Positions 1 to 10,208 of a stretch of 18,768 nt of DNA are shown here, in pieces (the stretch's first letter is position 1; each line of letters begins with the position of its first letter). The translations under genes and the position numbers were made by a program. This DNA is from Hepatocystis sp. ex Piliocolobus tephrosceles (taxonomy: Eukaryota > Apicomplexa > Aconoidasida > Haemosporida > Plasmodiidae): positions 2,501 through 21,268 of the forward strand of contig CABPSV020000022.1 in the NCBI GenBank assembly GCA_902459845.2, read 5' to 3'. The notes under the pieces are model-generated. The model was not told where the DNA came from, made no database searches, and saw only the letters and a program-made list of their open reading frames with translations.

Positions 1-36
1 TACATATAAATATATATATATATATATATGTGTTAC

Positions 37-221
37 CGTTTTTTCTGCGACTTTTTCCCATGAGTACATCTTGGTTAGCTAAAATGTTGTAAAAAAAAAA
101 AAAAAAGTAAAATAGCATAAATAAGAAAAACAACGGCAGCAACATCAACAGCGGAAACAATAGGAACAGAATAGGAATCTGCCAAACGAATAAAAACAAA
201 TAGAACACGCATGTACAATGC

Positions 222-252
<31 letters not shown>

Positions 253-1037
253 CAGGAGTATAAAAAAAATGACAAGAGCTAACGTACCCTTCGGTGCATT
301 TCATACGAATCTACATTTTTAATCAGTTCTAATGATTTATCAATCGCGTCACACAAATCCTTATAATTAGGTTTTGCCAATATCATCATATCATGTGGTA
401 ATACTTCGGATATACCACCTACATCAGTTGATACAACAAGTAGACCACAGCTAGCTGCTTCAATGATAGCTATACAAAATGCTTCTGTTAAAGAAGTGTT
501 TAAAAAAATATGACCCTGTTGTAAAATATTAATTACATCTTTTTGTTTTATTTTTCCTAATAAAAACACTTTATTATGTAAACGATATTTTTCTCTCATT
601 TCTTCTAATAATATTCGTTTGGGACCATCACCTCCAATTATGAATTTAATAAATGGATATTTTTTACATATAATTGGTATAATATGAGCTATTAAATGAG
701 TACCTTTTCTTTCTGTTAACCTACTTATAACTATAATATTAATCCTAGGCCATTTGGGTCTTTTATTGATACAAGGAATAAACTTACTTGCATCTAAAGC
801 ATTACTAATTACAGATGTTTTATATGGATTTATTTCGGTACGTAATACTAAGTTTTCTCTATTAGTATGTGATACACAAATCGAATGATCTACGTCTAAC
901 ATACAATGCTTTAATATTTTGTTAACATGAATACAACCATTATTTGAAAAACTATACAATGAATGGTCTGTGTATATAGTTTTTATACTTAAGGATTTCG
1001 CGTGTAATATAAACTGTTGTGCTAACGTGGATGTGGC
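37..1037 (-). CDS. PIGA: PIG-A, GPI-GlcNAc transferase catalytic subunit (partial, two exons visible)
   Basis: Catalytic subunit of the ER complex that transfers GlcNAc from UDP-GlcNAc to phosphatidylinositol, the first step of GPI-anchor synthesis. Seen: a 250-codon exon (1037-288) and a 14-codon exon (78-37), joined in phase 0 by a GTACGT donor and a TTTTAG acceptor. The large exon begins at a poly-T plus GCAG acceptor. Its N-part carries FILHAK and TDHSLYSF, the PIG-A stretch that ends the N-terminal Rossmann lobe. It continues with the C-terminal GT-B/GT4 lobe: VISRLTERKGTHL, the glycine-rich IIGGDGPKR, and the E-x7-E motif in EAFCIAIIE followed by VGGISEVLP. The small exon reads MYSWEKVAEKT, matching the YTWRNVAERT segment of animal PIG-A. 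A GTAACA donor follows, so the C-terminal exons lie off the left edge. Odd: the N-terminal exons expected at higher coordinates are absent before the oppositely oriented next gene. Family identity is sure; gene integrity is not. Confidence 0.93.
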
Positions 1038-1039
1038 CT

Positions 1040-1041
<2 letters not shown>

Positions 1042-1101
<60 letters not shown>

Positions 1102-1203
1102 GCTTGTAAAAATTAAATGTTTCTATAAATAAGAAAAAAACAATATTCTAAATATTATTAAATAATATAAAAACATAAAACTTAAAATAGAAAGATAAAA
1201 TAG

Positions 1204-1235
<32 letters not shown>

Positions 1236-1309
1236 TAAGTTTTGTAAAACAAATTTTATATATCTGTTGTATAGCACTGAAATGCAGATATTATAAATTA
1301 AATTAATTA

Positions 1310-1347
<38 letters not shown>

Positions 1348-1463
1348 TAAAAGTTCAAACATATACCGTTTGAAAACGATTTTTCTGAATTAGTTGTTTT
1401 TCTTTTATTATTTCTTTTTACTATTTATATATATATATATATACATTTATATATATATTAAAA
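1042..1463. other. Low-complexity spacer between PIG-A fragment and cytochrome b5-like gene
   Basis: Contains a 38-A tract (1042-1079), a TA dinucleotide run, further A tracts near 1316-1341 and a TA run near 1427-1441. On the minus strand no reading frame resembling the N-terminal half of PIG-A is visible. A short minus-strand segment near 1362-1394, between an AG and a GTATAT, looks exon-like but is too short to assign. If the junction is genuine, this stretch would also hold the upstream region of the plus-strand gene beginning at 1464. Confidence 0.55.
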
Positions 1464-3078
1464 ATGTATGTGAAATATTATTTCAAATACATATCCCTTC
1501 TATATCTTATAACAATTGTATTGATCTTGTGCACTGAAATGGAAGTAAGGAACAAATATGAAAAAAATATTATTTTGTTAAACATACATAAACATTTGTA
1601 GAATCAGATGCAATTATCGATATAAATATATATACATATAACCACCACCATTTTATTATTTACGTGTATATCAAAAAGTACTGTACATATATGTATGTAA
1701 ACTAACTCGTTGTTGAACCTTTTTTTTTCAACGAATACGTGCACCAAATATATACACATATATATTATTATTTTATTGATTTGTACTAAATATAAAAAGC
1801 CAGATAAAAATAAATTAAAACCCGTTACCCCCCAAAGAGATGATGATTTAATAAACAAGAGTAACCGGAAACCTTTAAACAGTATGTATTTTTTTAATTT
1901 TTGTTTTTATATGAAATAAATTAATTTTTTTTTTTTTTTATGTTTCTTTACTCATGAATATACTGAATTTCGTTAGGTGCAAATCAGATGGTATATGTCA
2001 ATTTATCCGAATCATTGAAAAAAAATACAAGTGACAAAAAAAAGATTTTTACAAGAGAAGAGGTATTTTTAAATTAATAATTTTTTTTTTTTTGGACGGT
2101 GTTTTTGTTAAAGCGGTTTTTATACATATGTATATATGTATGCATAATTTTTTATAATTTTCATTATTTATTATAAATGGATTTATATACATATATATTT
2201 ATATACATCACAAATGCTTAAATTATATGTTTGAACTCGTACAGGTAAAAAAACACAACACATATGAAGATGCATGGGTTATCTATGAAAACAAAGTGTA
2301 CAATATTACCCATTATTTTAAATATCATCCTGGAGGTAAAAAAAAAAAAAAATAATATATAAAAAAATACATGTATACATGTGTACATAGATACATGCAT
2401 ATACATTTTTAAAAAAGAATAAATAAATGAATGAATGAATGTGCTGAAAAACAGAATTAATATTTTAAGTTTATTTTTTCTAGTACGTTAAAATGAGTTA
2501 AATTTATATATCATCAACATAAGCAAAAATAAAACTACAGGAATATATATCTATATATATATATATTTGATTCTATTGTTGCTTAGTATACGTTGTAAAA
2601 ATATTCCAATATTATAACTCTTGCTGATTTATTGTTGTTTATTTATTACTTTTTGTTTAATGTTTATTTTTTTATTATTATTTTTTTTTTTTTTTTTAAT
2701 AGGAGAAGATGTCTTATTAGAGTACGCCGGTCAAGATATCACTATGAAAGTTGCTGAACAGCATTCATATGTTAACGTGAAACTAATTTTAGAAAATTCA
2801 TACCTTGGTAAGCTCTTAAAAAAATTGTCAAACTGGACATTAAAGTTTGTATATATATTTATATATATGTACCGTACCATAAAGAATAGAAAATAAACTA
2901 ATATAAAAATATAATTGAATAATGAAAAACAATTATTAAAAAGGAAAAAAAAAAAAAGAGTTTAAAAACAGATTAAAAAAAGATATAAAAACATTCGTCA
3001 TAAACTTTGTTAAAAATAATTCGTTCTTCTAATTTTTCAATTTTTTTTTTTACTTTTTTAGGTGATGTAGAAGACTAA
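1464..3078 (+). CDS. Membrane-anchored cytochrome b5-like heme-binding domain protein (six exons)
   Basis: Exons 1464-1544, 1800-1881, 1977-2062, 2245-2335, 2703-2807 and 3062-3078 have matching phases (0,1,0,1,1) and give a 153-residue protein. Residues 1-27 form a hydrophobic stretch (YISLLYLITIVLILC), either a signal anchor or a signal peptide. A Lys/Asn-rich linker follows, then a cytochrome b5 fold from about residue 84: VKKHNTYEDAWVIYENKVYN, then HYFKYHPGGEDVLLEYAG with the canonical HPGG axial histidine. The second axial histidine is likely in VAEQHSYVN. The spacing and the ending ENSYLGDVED resemble the b5 domain of the Ncb5or/CYB5R4 type, but no reductase domain is present. The start is the first ATG in frame with the hydrophobic segment. 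The second acceptor (AAAAAG, preceded by a TACTAA-like branch site) has a poor pyrimidine tract and is the weakest join. The downstream gene is convergent. Heme binding is inferred from the two histidines; the redox partner is unknown. Confidence 0.88.
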
Positions 3079-3139
3079 TTAAATATAATGCTTATTTTGA
3101 ATTAATAAATCAGTACGTATACATATACATCTACATATG

Positions 3140-3186
<47 letters not shown>

Positions 3187-3271
3187 TTCATAAGTATGCT
3201 TAAAAAATACGTACATGTGATATTTGCCGCTCCAAAAAAAAAAAAAAAAAAAAAAATTACTATCATTTTTT
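3079..3271. other. Convergent 3' intergenic spacer
   Basis: The 193 bases between the stop of the b5-like gene and the stop of the uL3 gene hold a long TA dinucleotide run (about 3142-3179), a T tract and an A tract of about 22. They presumably carry the 3' untranslated ends of both genes. No further coding sequence is seen. Confidence 0.6.
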
Positions 3272-3632
3272 TTATTTTATATTTTTTTCTTGGTTATATA
3301 ATAAATCACAAATATAATTATATTTATTAATTTTTTGGTTATTTTCTGCTGTTACTGTTACATAAGAATTCTTATTACCAGGTATACATCCACTAACTAG
3401 TATTTCGTTTTTTTCTAAATTTAGGCCCAGTAGTTTCAAATTAATCATAGTTTTATATTTATTACCATGTTTTCCTGGCATCTTTTTGTTTTTCAAGACT
3501 CGTCCTACGTGCGTTGATGCTCCGATAGACCCTGGTTTACGATGGTGTCCACTACCATGTGACATTGGACCGCTAATTAAAAAAAAAAAAAAAAAAAATA
3601 GGAACTAGCAACTAACATATATGTACATATAT

Positions 3633-3664
<32 letters not shown>

Positions 3665-4439
3665 GTGGAATAAAATGTTTTGTGTTTCATCTAGACAAAA
3701 CGTGTACGTAAGTATATATAGATTTATATGCTGTTTGTTTGTATATATGTGTGTTAATGATTTTTGTTAATGTTTTGTGTTTTTTGCTTTTTTTTTTTAC
3801 CGGTGAAATCCCCATCGTTTAATAACACCACAAAAGCCCTTACCCTTAGACAACCCCCTTACATTTACATACTTATAATTGTACAAATATGAAACATCTA
3901 TTATTTGACCTAGTATAAAATTTTGAGGTGGCGTTAATGTTAAACTACATGTATTTTTAAAGTTGGAAGAGACTTTAGCTATTTGTCCTAAGTTTGGTTT
4001 TAATATCCATCTACTTTCTTCTAACAGTTTACCATAAGCTACACCTACTTTACCTAGATCCATAAATCTATAAATTATGTTTGGCATTATTTCTATTAAA
4101 GTTGCTGGTATTAAAGTACCATTTGGTGAAAATATTGTTCGCATTTCTTTTTTTTTTCCTCTTATTTGTATCTAAAAAAAAAAAAAAAAAAGGGGGAAAA
4201 AAAAAAAAAGGGAAAAAAAAATATAAAATAAGTTATAAAATTAATTGTTTTAGTTTGATTTGTTGGGTTAAATATATATTTATATGTGAAGACTTTTTAT
4301 ATCACTACATATGTACAAGTCTTTTTTTTTTTTTTTTTTTTTTTCTCTATACCCTATCCAATTCGTCCTTATATGGAATATCTTTCAAATACTCTTGTGG
4401 ATCATATGGGTCTCTAGCATGTATAAATTTTTTTATCAT
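3272..4439 (-). CDS. Organellar (bacterial-type) large-subunit ribosomal protein uL3
   Basis: Structural protein of the large ribosomal subunit near the peptidyl-transferase centre. Exons 4439-4353, 4171-3801 and 3572-3272 join in phases 0 and 2 to give about 252 residues; bacterial L3 is about 210. After an N-terminal extension (MIKKFIHARDPYDPQEYLKD) comes MRTIFSPNGTLIPATLIEI, the L3 N-terminal strand, then KVGVAYGK. The signature KGKGFCGVIKRWGFHR is joined across the second intron to GPMSHGSGHHRKPGSIGAST and KKMPGKHGN. This is the bacterial/organellar L3 loop, not the cytosolic type. No obvious signal peptide is seen, which favours the mitochondrion over the apicoplast, but this is inference. 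The open frame of the first exon extends back to 4469, where TTTTAG could be an acceptor, so another 5' exon is possible; ATG 4439 is the simplest start. The C-terminus is Asn/Lys rich and ends at TAA 3274-3272. Confidence 0.88.
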
Positions 4440-4494
4440 GTTACACTGTAAGTTCTTTTTACTCTTTATCTAAAAATTGGTACACAACATGAGG

Positions 4495-4534
<40 letters not shown>

Positions 4535-4556
4535 TTTTGCATGTTCGCATGTTAAC

Positions 4557-4650
4557 TGTTTTTTAAATGAAATTGTGAAAAAATTTACGTTTCTATTATG
4601 ATCCACTTTGCTCTGGAAACCTTCAACATATCCAATTTTGTGTAAAAATT
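4557..4650 (-). other. Candidate orphan exon upstream of uL3
   Basis: A minus-strand open segment reads FLHKIGYVEGFQSKVDHNRN followed by VNFFTISFKKQ. It sits behind an AAAATTATAG that could be an acceptor, with GTTAAC as a weak donor. Its composition is richer in G+C and more protein-like than the flanks. Splicing it to the uL3 first exon fails: the phases do not match and an immediate stop appears. The segment faintly recalls the N-terminal part of ribosomal protein uS8 (a helix followed by GYI/V-x-GF), but the conserved uS8 C-terminal part is not seen nearby. It may be an exon of an unassembled gene, a leader exon, or chance. Confidence 0.3.
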
Positions 4651-4703
4651 CTATAATTTTCGTAAAAGTTAATAAAAAAAAAAATGTAAATATATCATAG
4701 TTG

Positions 4704-4747
<44 letters not shown>

Positions 4748-5328
4748 GTACGTATGTATAATAAAAAATGAAATAATATAACAGTGCAACTAAATTAGAT
4801 TACACTTGTTAAATTACCATATTTTTCAGACTGTCTAAAATTTTTTATAAGTTTATAGTTATAAATACACTGGAAATATAGGAGCAAAATAAATATTGTA
4901 TAAGTAAAACACAATTGCATTCTAAACTTTCATCTCGGCATAGTTTTGCATCACGTCTCTTGGATCTAATTCATATACATATACATATACATATACATAT
5001 ATATAAGTATGCATAAATATGTACTTATAAGTGTATACATATAAATTTGTACTTATTTTAGATATACATTTATAAATGTATATACGTATAAGTATGTATA
5101 AAATATATAATTATAAATATGTGTACGTTCATATTCATATACACAATTTTTGTTCTACGCATATTTTATAATAAACCCAAAATAAACAATTTTTTTTTTT
5201 TTTAATAACATTCTTATTAAATATGTTCCTAAAAATACATAATGAAAGTGTAAAGAAACAATTCGATTGATTACGTATTGTTATTTAAAAATTAATTCAT
5301 ATATTTATATGCATTAACATTTTATAAG

Positions 5329-5368
<40 letters not shown>

Positions 5369-5569
5369 AGTTATAAACTCGAAATAAATAAAATATGTTA
5401 TATGCGTAAGTATATGTAGCTTATGTAAGCATATTATATGAACATACATATATATGTATATGTATAGGCATACATATGATACGTATGTTTATTCCCAATT
5501 AATGTTATGCCACTTGTTCAGAACAAATATCAACAATGTTTTGTAAATACATAAAATTCTAAAATTTAA

Positions 5570-5622
<53 letters not shown>

Positions 5623-5624
<2 letters not shown>

Positions 5625-6157
5625 AGTTTTTTTTTGAAAAAAATTAAATCATTTTTGTTTTAAAATATTAATATATCAATTTTATGAGTTAAAAAAAAAA
5701 AAAAAGGTCAGTCAACTGCATTAAACAAAAAGCAAAAATGTATTGTAAATGTTATTATATGTTGTGTTTTTATTTGTTATAATAATTTGTTTTGTATAAA
5801 CTTTAGTTATACGAGGGTCTAAACTCTCAGATATTAGTACGTAGGTAGTAGATATTGGTACGTAGGTGGTAGATATTGGTATGTAGGTGAACAAGAATCA
5901 CACTAAGATATATTAAGAAAAATTTTACAAATTGTCTGAACAATAAAAATTTGTTAAATATGGAAAATGTTTATTTTATTTTTTTTATTGTACTATAATT
6001 TGCACCAACATCATCAACATTAAACATTAAGTATTAAATGTTAAATATTAAAAAAAAAAAAAAAAAATATTTAAAAATTCATTAATTTTACTTTTCTTGT
6101 TTCACTTTTTAAAATGATGTAGACCTAAATTCAAATAAATTAGCTATGGTTTTAAAA

Positions 6158-6161
<4 letters not shown>
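5623..6161 (+). repeat. Block with an inverted copy at 18156-18694 (copy 1)
   Basis: This 539-base block is bounded by A tracts of 50 (5573-5622) and 38 (6162-6199). Its reverse complement occurs at 18156-18694 with a constant coordinate sum of 24317 wherever I checked, including the internal 15-A tract at 5691-5705, so no insertion or deletion separates the copies. No coding potential is seen. Inside it lies a three-copy 21-base repeat at 5829-5891. Confidence 0.93.
5829..5891 (+). repeat. Three-copy 21-bp tandem repeat
   Basis: Three consecutive units of the form AGATATTRGTACGTAGGTRG plus T, differing at one or two positions. Part of the block that is copied in inverted orientation at the right end. 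No function is evident. Confidence 0.85.
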
Positions 6162-6201
<40 letters not shown>

Positions 6202-6493
6202 AGAAGTAATAAATAGATATGTTCAATGAAACAGTATTAAATAGATTCATGAAAAAGTAGCAAATATATAGATTCACTGAAAAAGTAATAAAAAAAATAT
6301 AAAAGGGCAAATGGAGTAAAATACTTATAATTAAAAAAAATGAAATTAAAATTATATTATCTTATTGAATATTCGCTTGAATTAAAAAAAAAAAAAATAA
6401 AAAATAAAAAAAACGTACTCATATGTTATATATCTATGTACCAACATATATGCACATATCAAGTCATATGTTATATATTCCTCTCGTATTATT

Positions 6494-6544
<51 letters not shown>

Positions 6545-6592
6545 TTTGTTTTTGTTTTGTTTTTGTTTTGTTTTCTTTTTTTTTTTTATATA

Positions 6593-7904
6593 TCACTGTA
6601 AGGATGAAGAATTTAATTTTTCAGCTATTAAAAATTGCAGACGGGCCAAATTAGACAAATAAGATATCATTAAATTGTCTTGTAACATATTTTCATTTAA
6701 CGAATCAAATTTTTCTAAAGTTATAAAAGTATCATTAGTAAATAATTTATGTAAGAACCTACCCACAGTAATATTTCCTTTTTTTTTTTTACTTATTACA
6801 TCTTGTACATATTTCTTACATTGGTTTAACATAATTAATAATTTTTTTAATGATATATTATCCATTTGTTTTTTTTCAACTATTTCTTTTGAATTAGTAT
6901 TGGCATTAGTAATATTAGTATTTGTAGTAATATTAATATTTTCTTTATTTGGTGAACTGTTTTCTTTAAGTTTTAAAACACGTGCTCTTTCCAAATTGCA
7001 TGGTAATATTTCAGTTTGTATTTCATGAAAATGAACAAAATATTCTTTAACTAATGTTATGGGTAATTGTACATAAGCTTTTATATTTAAAAAACCACTT
7101 TCCAGTCCTGCATCAACTAATAAATGTATTGGTTCATTTAAAGGTGGGTGGGGGTAAAACTTAGAAATAGAACATTCTTCTTTAAACCAACCATGTACTG
7201 CACATGATAATTCCGATAACTCTGAACCTGAGCAAAACCAACCGACTACTTGGTCTCGTGGTCGTATTTTCTGTTTTAACTCGTACATAGTCTCATGATG
7301 GTCTTTAATTATTTGTAAAAACCCCTATCGAAAAAAAAAAAAATAAAAAAAAATAAAATAAAATAAATAAATAAATAAATAAATAGGTGATTAAATAAAT
7401 AAATAGGTGATTAAATAAAAAAGTAAATGGGTTGATAAACAAATATACGAATATATAACAAAAAAATACAGAGAGTTGACTAATACGAGTGTTTATATGT
7501 ATATATTTGCTTGCACATGTACAAACGCAAAAATAAAGGTAAAGACAAAAATAAAACTACGCCATTTCTTTCTTTTTTATTCTCTCTTTTTTATTCTCTC
7601 TTTTTTATTCTCTCTTTTTTATTCTTTTTTTTTTTTTTTTTTTTACCCCTTCATTCAATGAATGTTTGTCAACAAAACAGTCTGATATTTCTATTAAATT
7701 TGTGTCAATGACGGAACCCATCAAAGTACCAATAACATGTGTTTGATTTTCATCCCTTCTTAAATATGCATCTAATATAGTAAATATAACTGAAGGGTGA
7801 ATAATACTTTTAACTATTGTATGGGGTACTATATCAAAGTGTTGTGGTATCTTTTCCTTTAATAAGGAACTTAGTGTTTTAAAATTAAGACGATTGGGAT
7901 TCAT
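6593..7904 (-). CDS. EIF3F: Eukaryotic translation initiation factor 3 subunit F (MPN domain)
   Basis: Subunit of the cytosolic eIF3 complex that bridges the 40S subunit and initiation factors. Exon 1 (7904-7647, 86 codons) ends at GGG|GTAAAA. Exon 2 begins at 7324 after CGATAG and runs to the stop at 6593, in phase 0, giving about 329 residues against about 357 in human. The MPN domain starts at residue 29: HTIVKSIIHPSVIFTILDAY, then HVIGTLMGSVID, SDCFVDKHSL, and across the intron IIKDHHETMYELKQKIRPRD and VVGWFCSGSELSE. The Zn-binding JAMM motif is degenerate: GWFCSGSEL replaces the region where HxH would stand, as in other eIF3f proteins, so no protease activity is expected. A parasite-type Asn/Thr/Lys insert separates the MPN domain from the C-terminal helical region, with LLIMLNQCKKYVQDVI and NLMISYLSNLARLQFLIAEK. 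The start is the first ATG, followed by a typical eIF3f beginning. The 5' end faces a 2.6-kb upstream region shared with the gene at 10553. Confidence 0.93.
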
Positions 7905-8071
7905 TTTTTTTTTTTTTTTTTTTCTATAGTTTTAATATATTTATTTTTACCAAAAAAAAAAAAAAGAAAAAAAACTGCTAAAAAAATTAGCAAACATATA
8001 TATAAATGCAGCAACACTTTACTAGTTTTTATATTATCAACTAAGCATAAACTTTTCTTAATCTACTAATT

Positions 8072-8109
<38 letters not shown>

Positions 8110-8458
8110 ACTTTCGCAACATGTTTTGTAAAATGATTAAATGTACGTCGAAATATATATATGATAGTTCATTTTATTTATTTTTTTTTTCTTAAATATA
8201 AAAAAAATAAAAAAGTCCTAAGTATAATATGGGTACTAAATACGAATTTTTTTTTTTTTTAAAATGTTTATAGAGTGGTAATTCAATTGTTATGTATTGA
8301 GTTACATTGTTTCTTTACGTTATTATTGGGATGGTATATATCTGCTTGTATTTGTACGTATTTATATAAGAATGTACACTATTTACATATAAAATATTTA
8401 CATATACTGTAACAAATAAATTGTCACAAATAAAAAAAAAGCCCTTTCGAAAAAAAAC

Positions 8459-8489
<31 letters not shown>

Positions 8490-8492
8490 TTT

Positions 8493-8603
8493 CATAAGTG
8501 ATATGTCATAAGTGATATGTCATAAGTGATATGTCATAAGTAATATATCATAAGTAATATATCATAAGTGAATATATTATAAGTGATATATTATAAGTGG
8601 TAT
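8493..8603 (+). repeat. Tandem array of a 14-bp unit
   Basis: About eight copies of CATAAGTGATATGT that decay towards TATAAGTGATATAT at the right end. The array lies in the intergenic region just after an A tract. No function is evident. Confidence 0.88.
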
Positions 8604-8815
8604 AAATTAGATATAATAAATTATATATGCATATCCATCGTTTTCTTTAACAGTAAGCTAATATTTTAATGCTTTAATAATCGGGAAATAAAAAAAAAAT
8701 AAAATAAAACCATTGTGATATATTGCACAGAATGTATTGTTATATACATAAATATTTAATACGTATTTTTTTCAACGGATGCAAAGCCAATAAAACTGGT
8801 ACTGTCGTTTTCTTA

Positions 8816-9073
8816 AAAAAAAATATAACAGTCTCTTTTTCAAAAAAATATAACAGTTTACTTTTCAAAAAAATATGACAGTTTACTTTTCAAAAAAATA
8901 TGACAATTTTCTTCTCAAAAAAATATGACAGTTTTCTTCTCAAAAAAATATGACATTTTCCTTCTCAAAAAAATATGACATTTTCCTTCTCAAAAAAATA
9001 TGACATTTTCCTTCTCAAAAAAATATGACATTTTCCTTCTCAAAAAAATATGACATTTTCCTTTTTAAAAAAA
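8816..9073 (+). repeat. Tandem array of a 25-bp unit
   Basis: About ten units with a strict 25-base period (unit starts at 8841, 8866, 8891, 8916, 8941 and so on). The unit is CAAAAAAATATGACAT followed by TTTCCTTCT. Left-hand units are divergent (AACAGTCTC, AACAGTTTA), while the last five are nearly identical. This gradient suggests expansion from the right side. Confidence 0.92.
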
Positions 9074-9187
9074 TAAAAAAAAAAAGAAAAAACAACAAAG
9101 TTACCCTCTCAAAGCATAAAAAACAGTAGAATTCACTCTTGGTATAAACGACCATATAACCATATCAAAGCATAAACAACATAAATA

Positions 9188-9220
<33 letters not shown>

Positions 9221-9349
9221 AATAGTACTGTTTAATAACCCAACACTCATCGTAAAACTTTTACATTTTTTTTTACCCTGTTTTATTAAATGTACTAACA
9301 ATACATTTTTCTAAGTTTAAAAAAAAAAAAAGAAAAAACAAGAAGCGAA

Positions 9350-9408
9350 AACTAGGCGGCAAAAGTTAGGTAATGAAAGCTAGGCAGAAAAAGTTAGGCA
9401 GCGAAAAT
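9350..9408 (+). repeat. Degenerate 14-15-bp repeat, purine rich
   Basis: About four imperfect units of TAGGCAGnAAAAGT (TAGGCGGCAAAAGT, TAGGTAATGAAAGC, TAGGCAGAAAAAGT, TAGGCAGCGAAAAT). It is locally much richer in G than the surrounding DNA. An identical copy lies at 17219-17277 as part of the duplicated block. Confidence 0.75.
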
Positions 9409-10110
9409 TATAAAAATATTGAGCAAAAGTATAAAAACAAATAAAAGAAAAATTACGTAAGTATATATATATGTTTGTTAGATTATACCTACATGTATTC
9501 AATAGTATATAAAGTTTCTATCGGTATTACAATTTCATTCACTATAACATATTTTATGTATGATTTTTGGCTTGGTATACGCATATATATATTATTAACT
9601 CATTTTAAAGCAATGAAATCAGAAAAATGATAAAACAACATCTCTTCTATTTACTTTTTCCCCATTCTTGCTTATATTTGTCTACTTCGTAAATGCAGAG
9701 AAAATAAGAAAAAATAAAAAGCACGCACTTTTACTATAATACAATACTTACATATTTATGCCCATTGGTACATTCATTTTACTGTTTAAGATACATGTTT
9801 GCTTATCACACAACGATGTTCTAAAAAATATATATAAATTACTTTGTATTATTTGTTTAGAAAAAATTGTTTTTTAATACAATAATAATAATTTTTTTTT
9901 TTTTTTATTGCTTTATTTTTTTTTTACTAATAAGCTGTTGAAATAAAAAAAAAAAAATAATAAACAAAAATATTGAAGTGATGATGTTGTTCAAAAGTGA
10001 ATAAGAAAAGAATAGGAGAGAGTTAAAAAAAAAAAAAAAATTATAAATGTTATATCATTAAAATTTTAATACTTTTTTGTCTATGTTTTAAGAAAAAAAA
10101 AAACAAAAAT

Positions 10111-10206
10111 GTAGTCGTGTTTATTTAGTAGTGCTTATGTAGTCGTGCTTATATAGTACGTACTTATATAGTACGTACTTATATAGTACGTACTTATATA
10201 GTACAT
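10111..10206 (+). repeat. Tandem array of a 15-bp unit
   Basis: About six units. The right-hand three are perfect TAGTACGTACTTATA; the left-hand ones are variants of GTAGTCGTGCTTATA. The core GTAC/TACGTA is palindromic. The array abuts a 65-T tract and is repeated at 17980-18075. Confidence 0.87.
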
Positions 10207-10208
10207 TC

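Larger units (their letters stand above)
4651..6592. other. Gene-poor region between uL3 and eIF3f
   Basis: Mostly TA runs, TATACA-like microsatellites (about 4970-5150) and homopolymers: A tracts at about 5331-5366, 5573-5622 and 6162-6199, and a T tract of about 44 at 6499-6542. One short stretch is unusually complex: minus strand about 4966-4927, after a TTAG, reads DPRDVMQNYAEMKV then a stop. It could be a terminal mini-exon of an unrecognised gene. I find no gene that I can support. Block 5623-6161 reappears inverted at the right end of the window. Confidence 0.5.

Noticed and set aside
3797..4144. ATG at 4144 as the uL3 start
   Set aside because: It lies inside an exon whose open frame continues to an acceptor at 4172 and joins in phase to an upstream exon; the preceding residues (RGKKKE) also fit the L3 N-terminal strand.
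6340..6662. Plus-strand frames with poly-Phe
   Set aside because: Produced by the T tract at 6499-6542 and by antisense of the eIF3f 3' exon.
8493..9073. Possible CRISPR-like array
   Set aside because: The units are contiguous tandem repeats with no unique spacers, in a eukaryotic genome.
9101..9301. Minus-strand frame MLVHLIKQGKKKC..., also seen at 16925-17170
   Set aside because: It occurs twice only because the DNA is duplicated, it passes through an A/T tract, and its second half differs completely between the copies. No splice partner was found. The 9101-9180 part is mildly complex and left unassigned.
9970..10030. GTGATGA as a possible snoRNA C box
   Set aside because: No CTGA D box or flanking terminal stem at a suitable distance.
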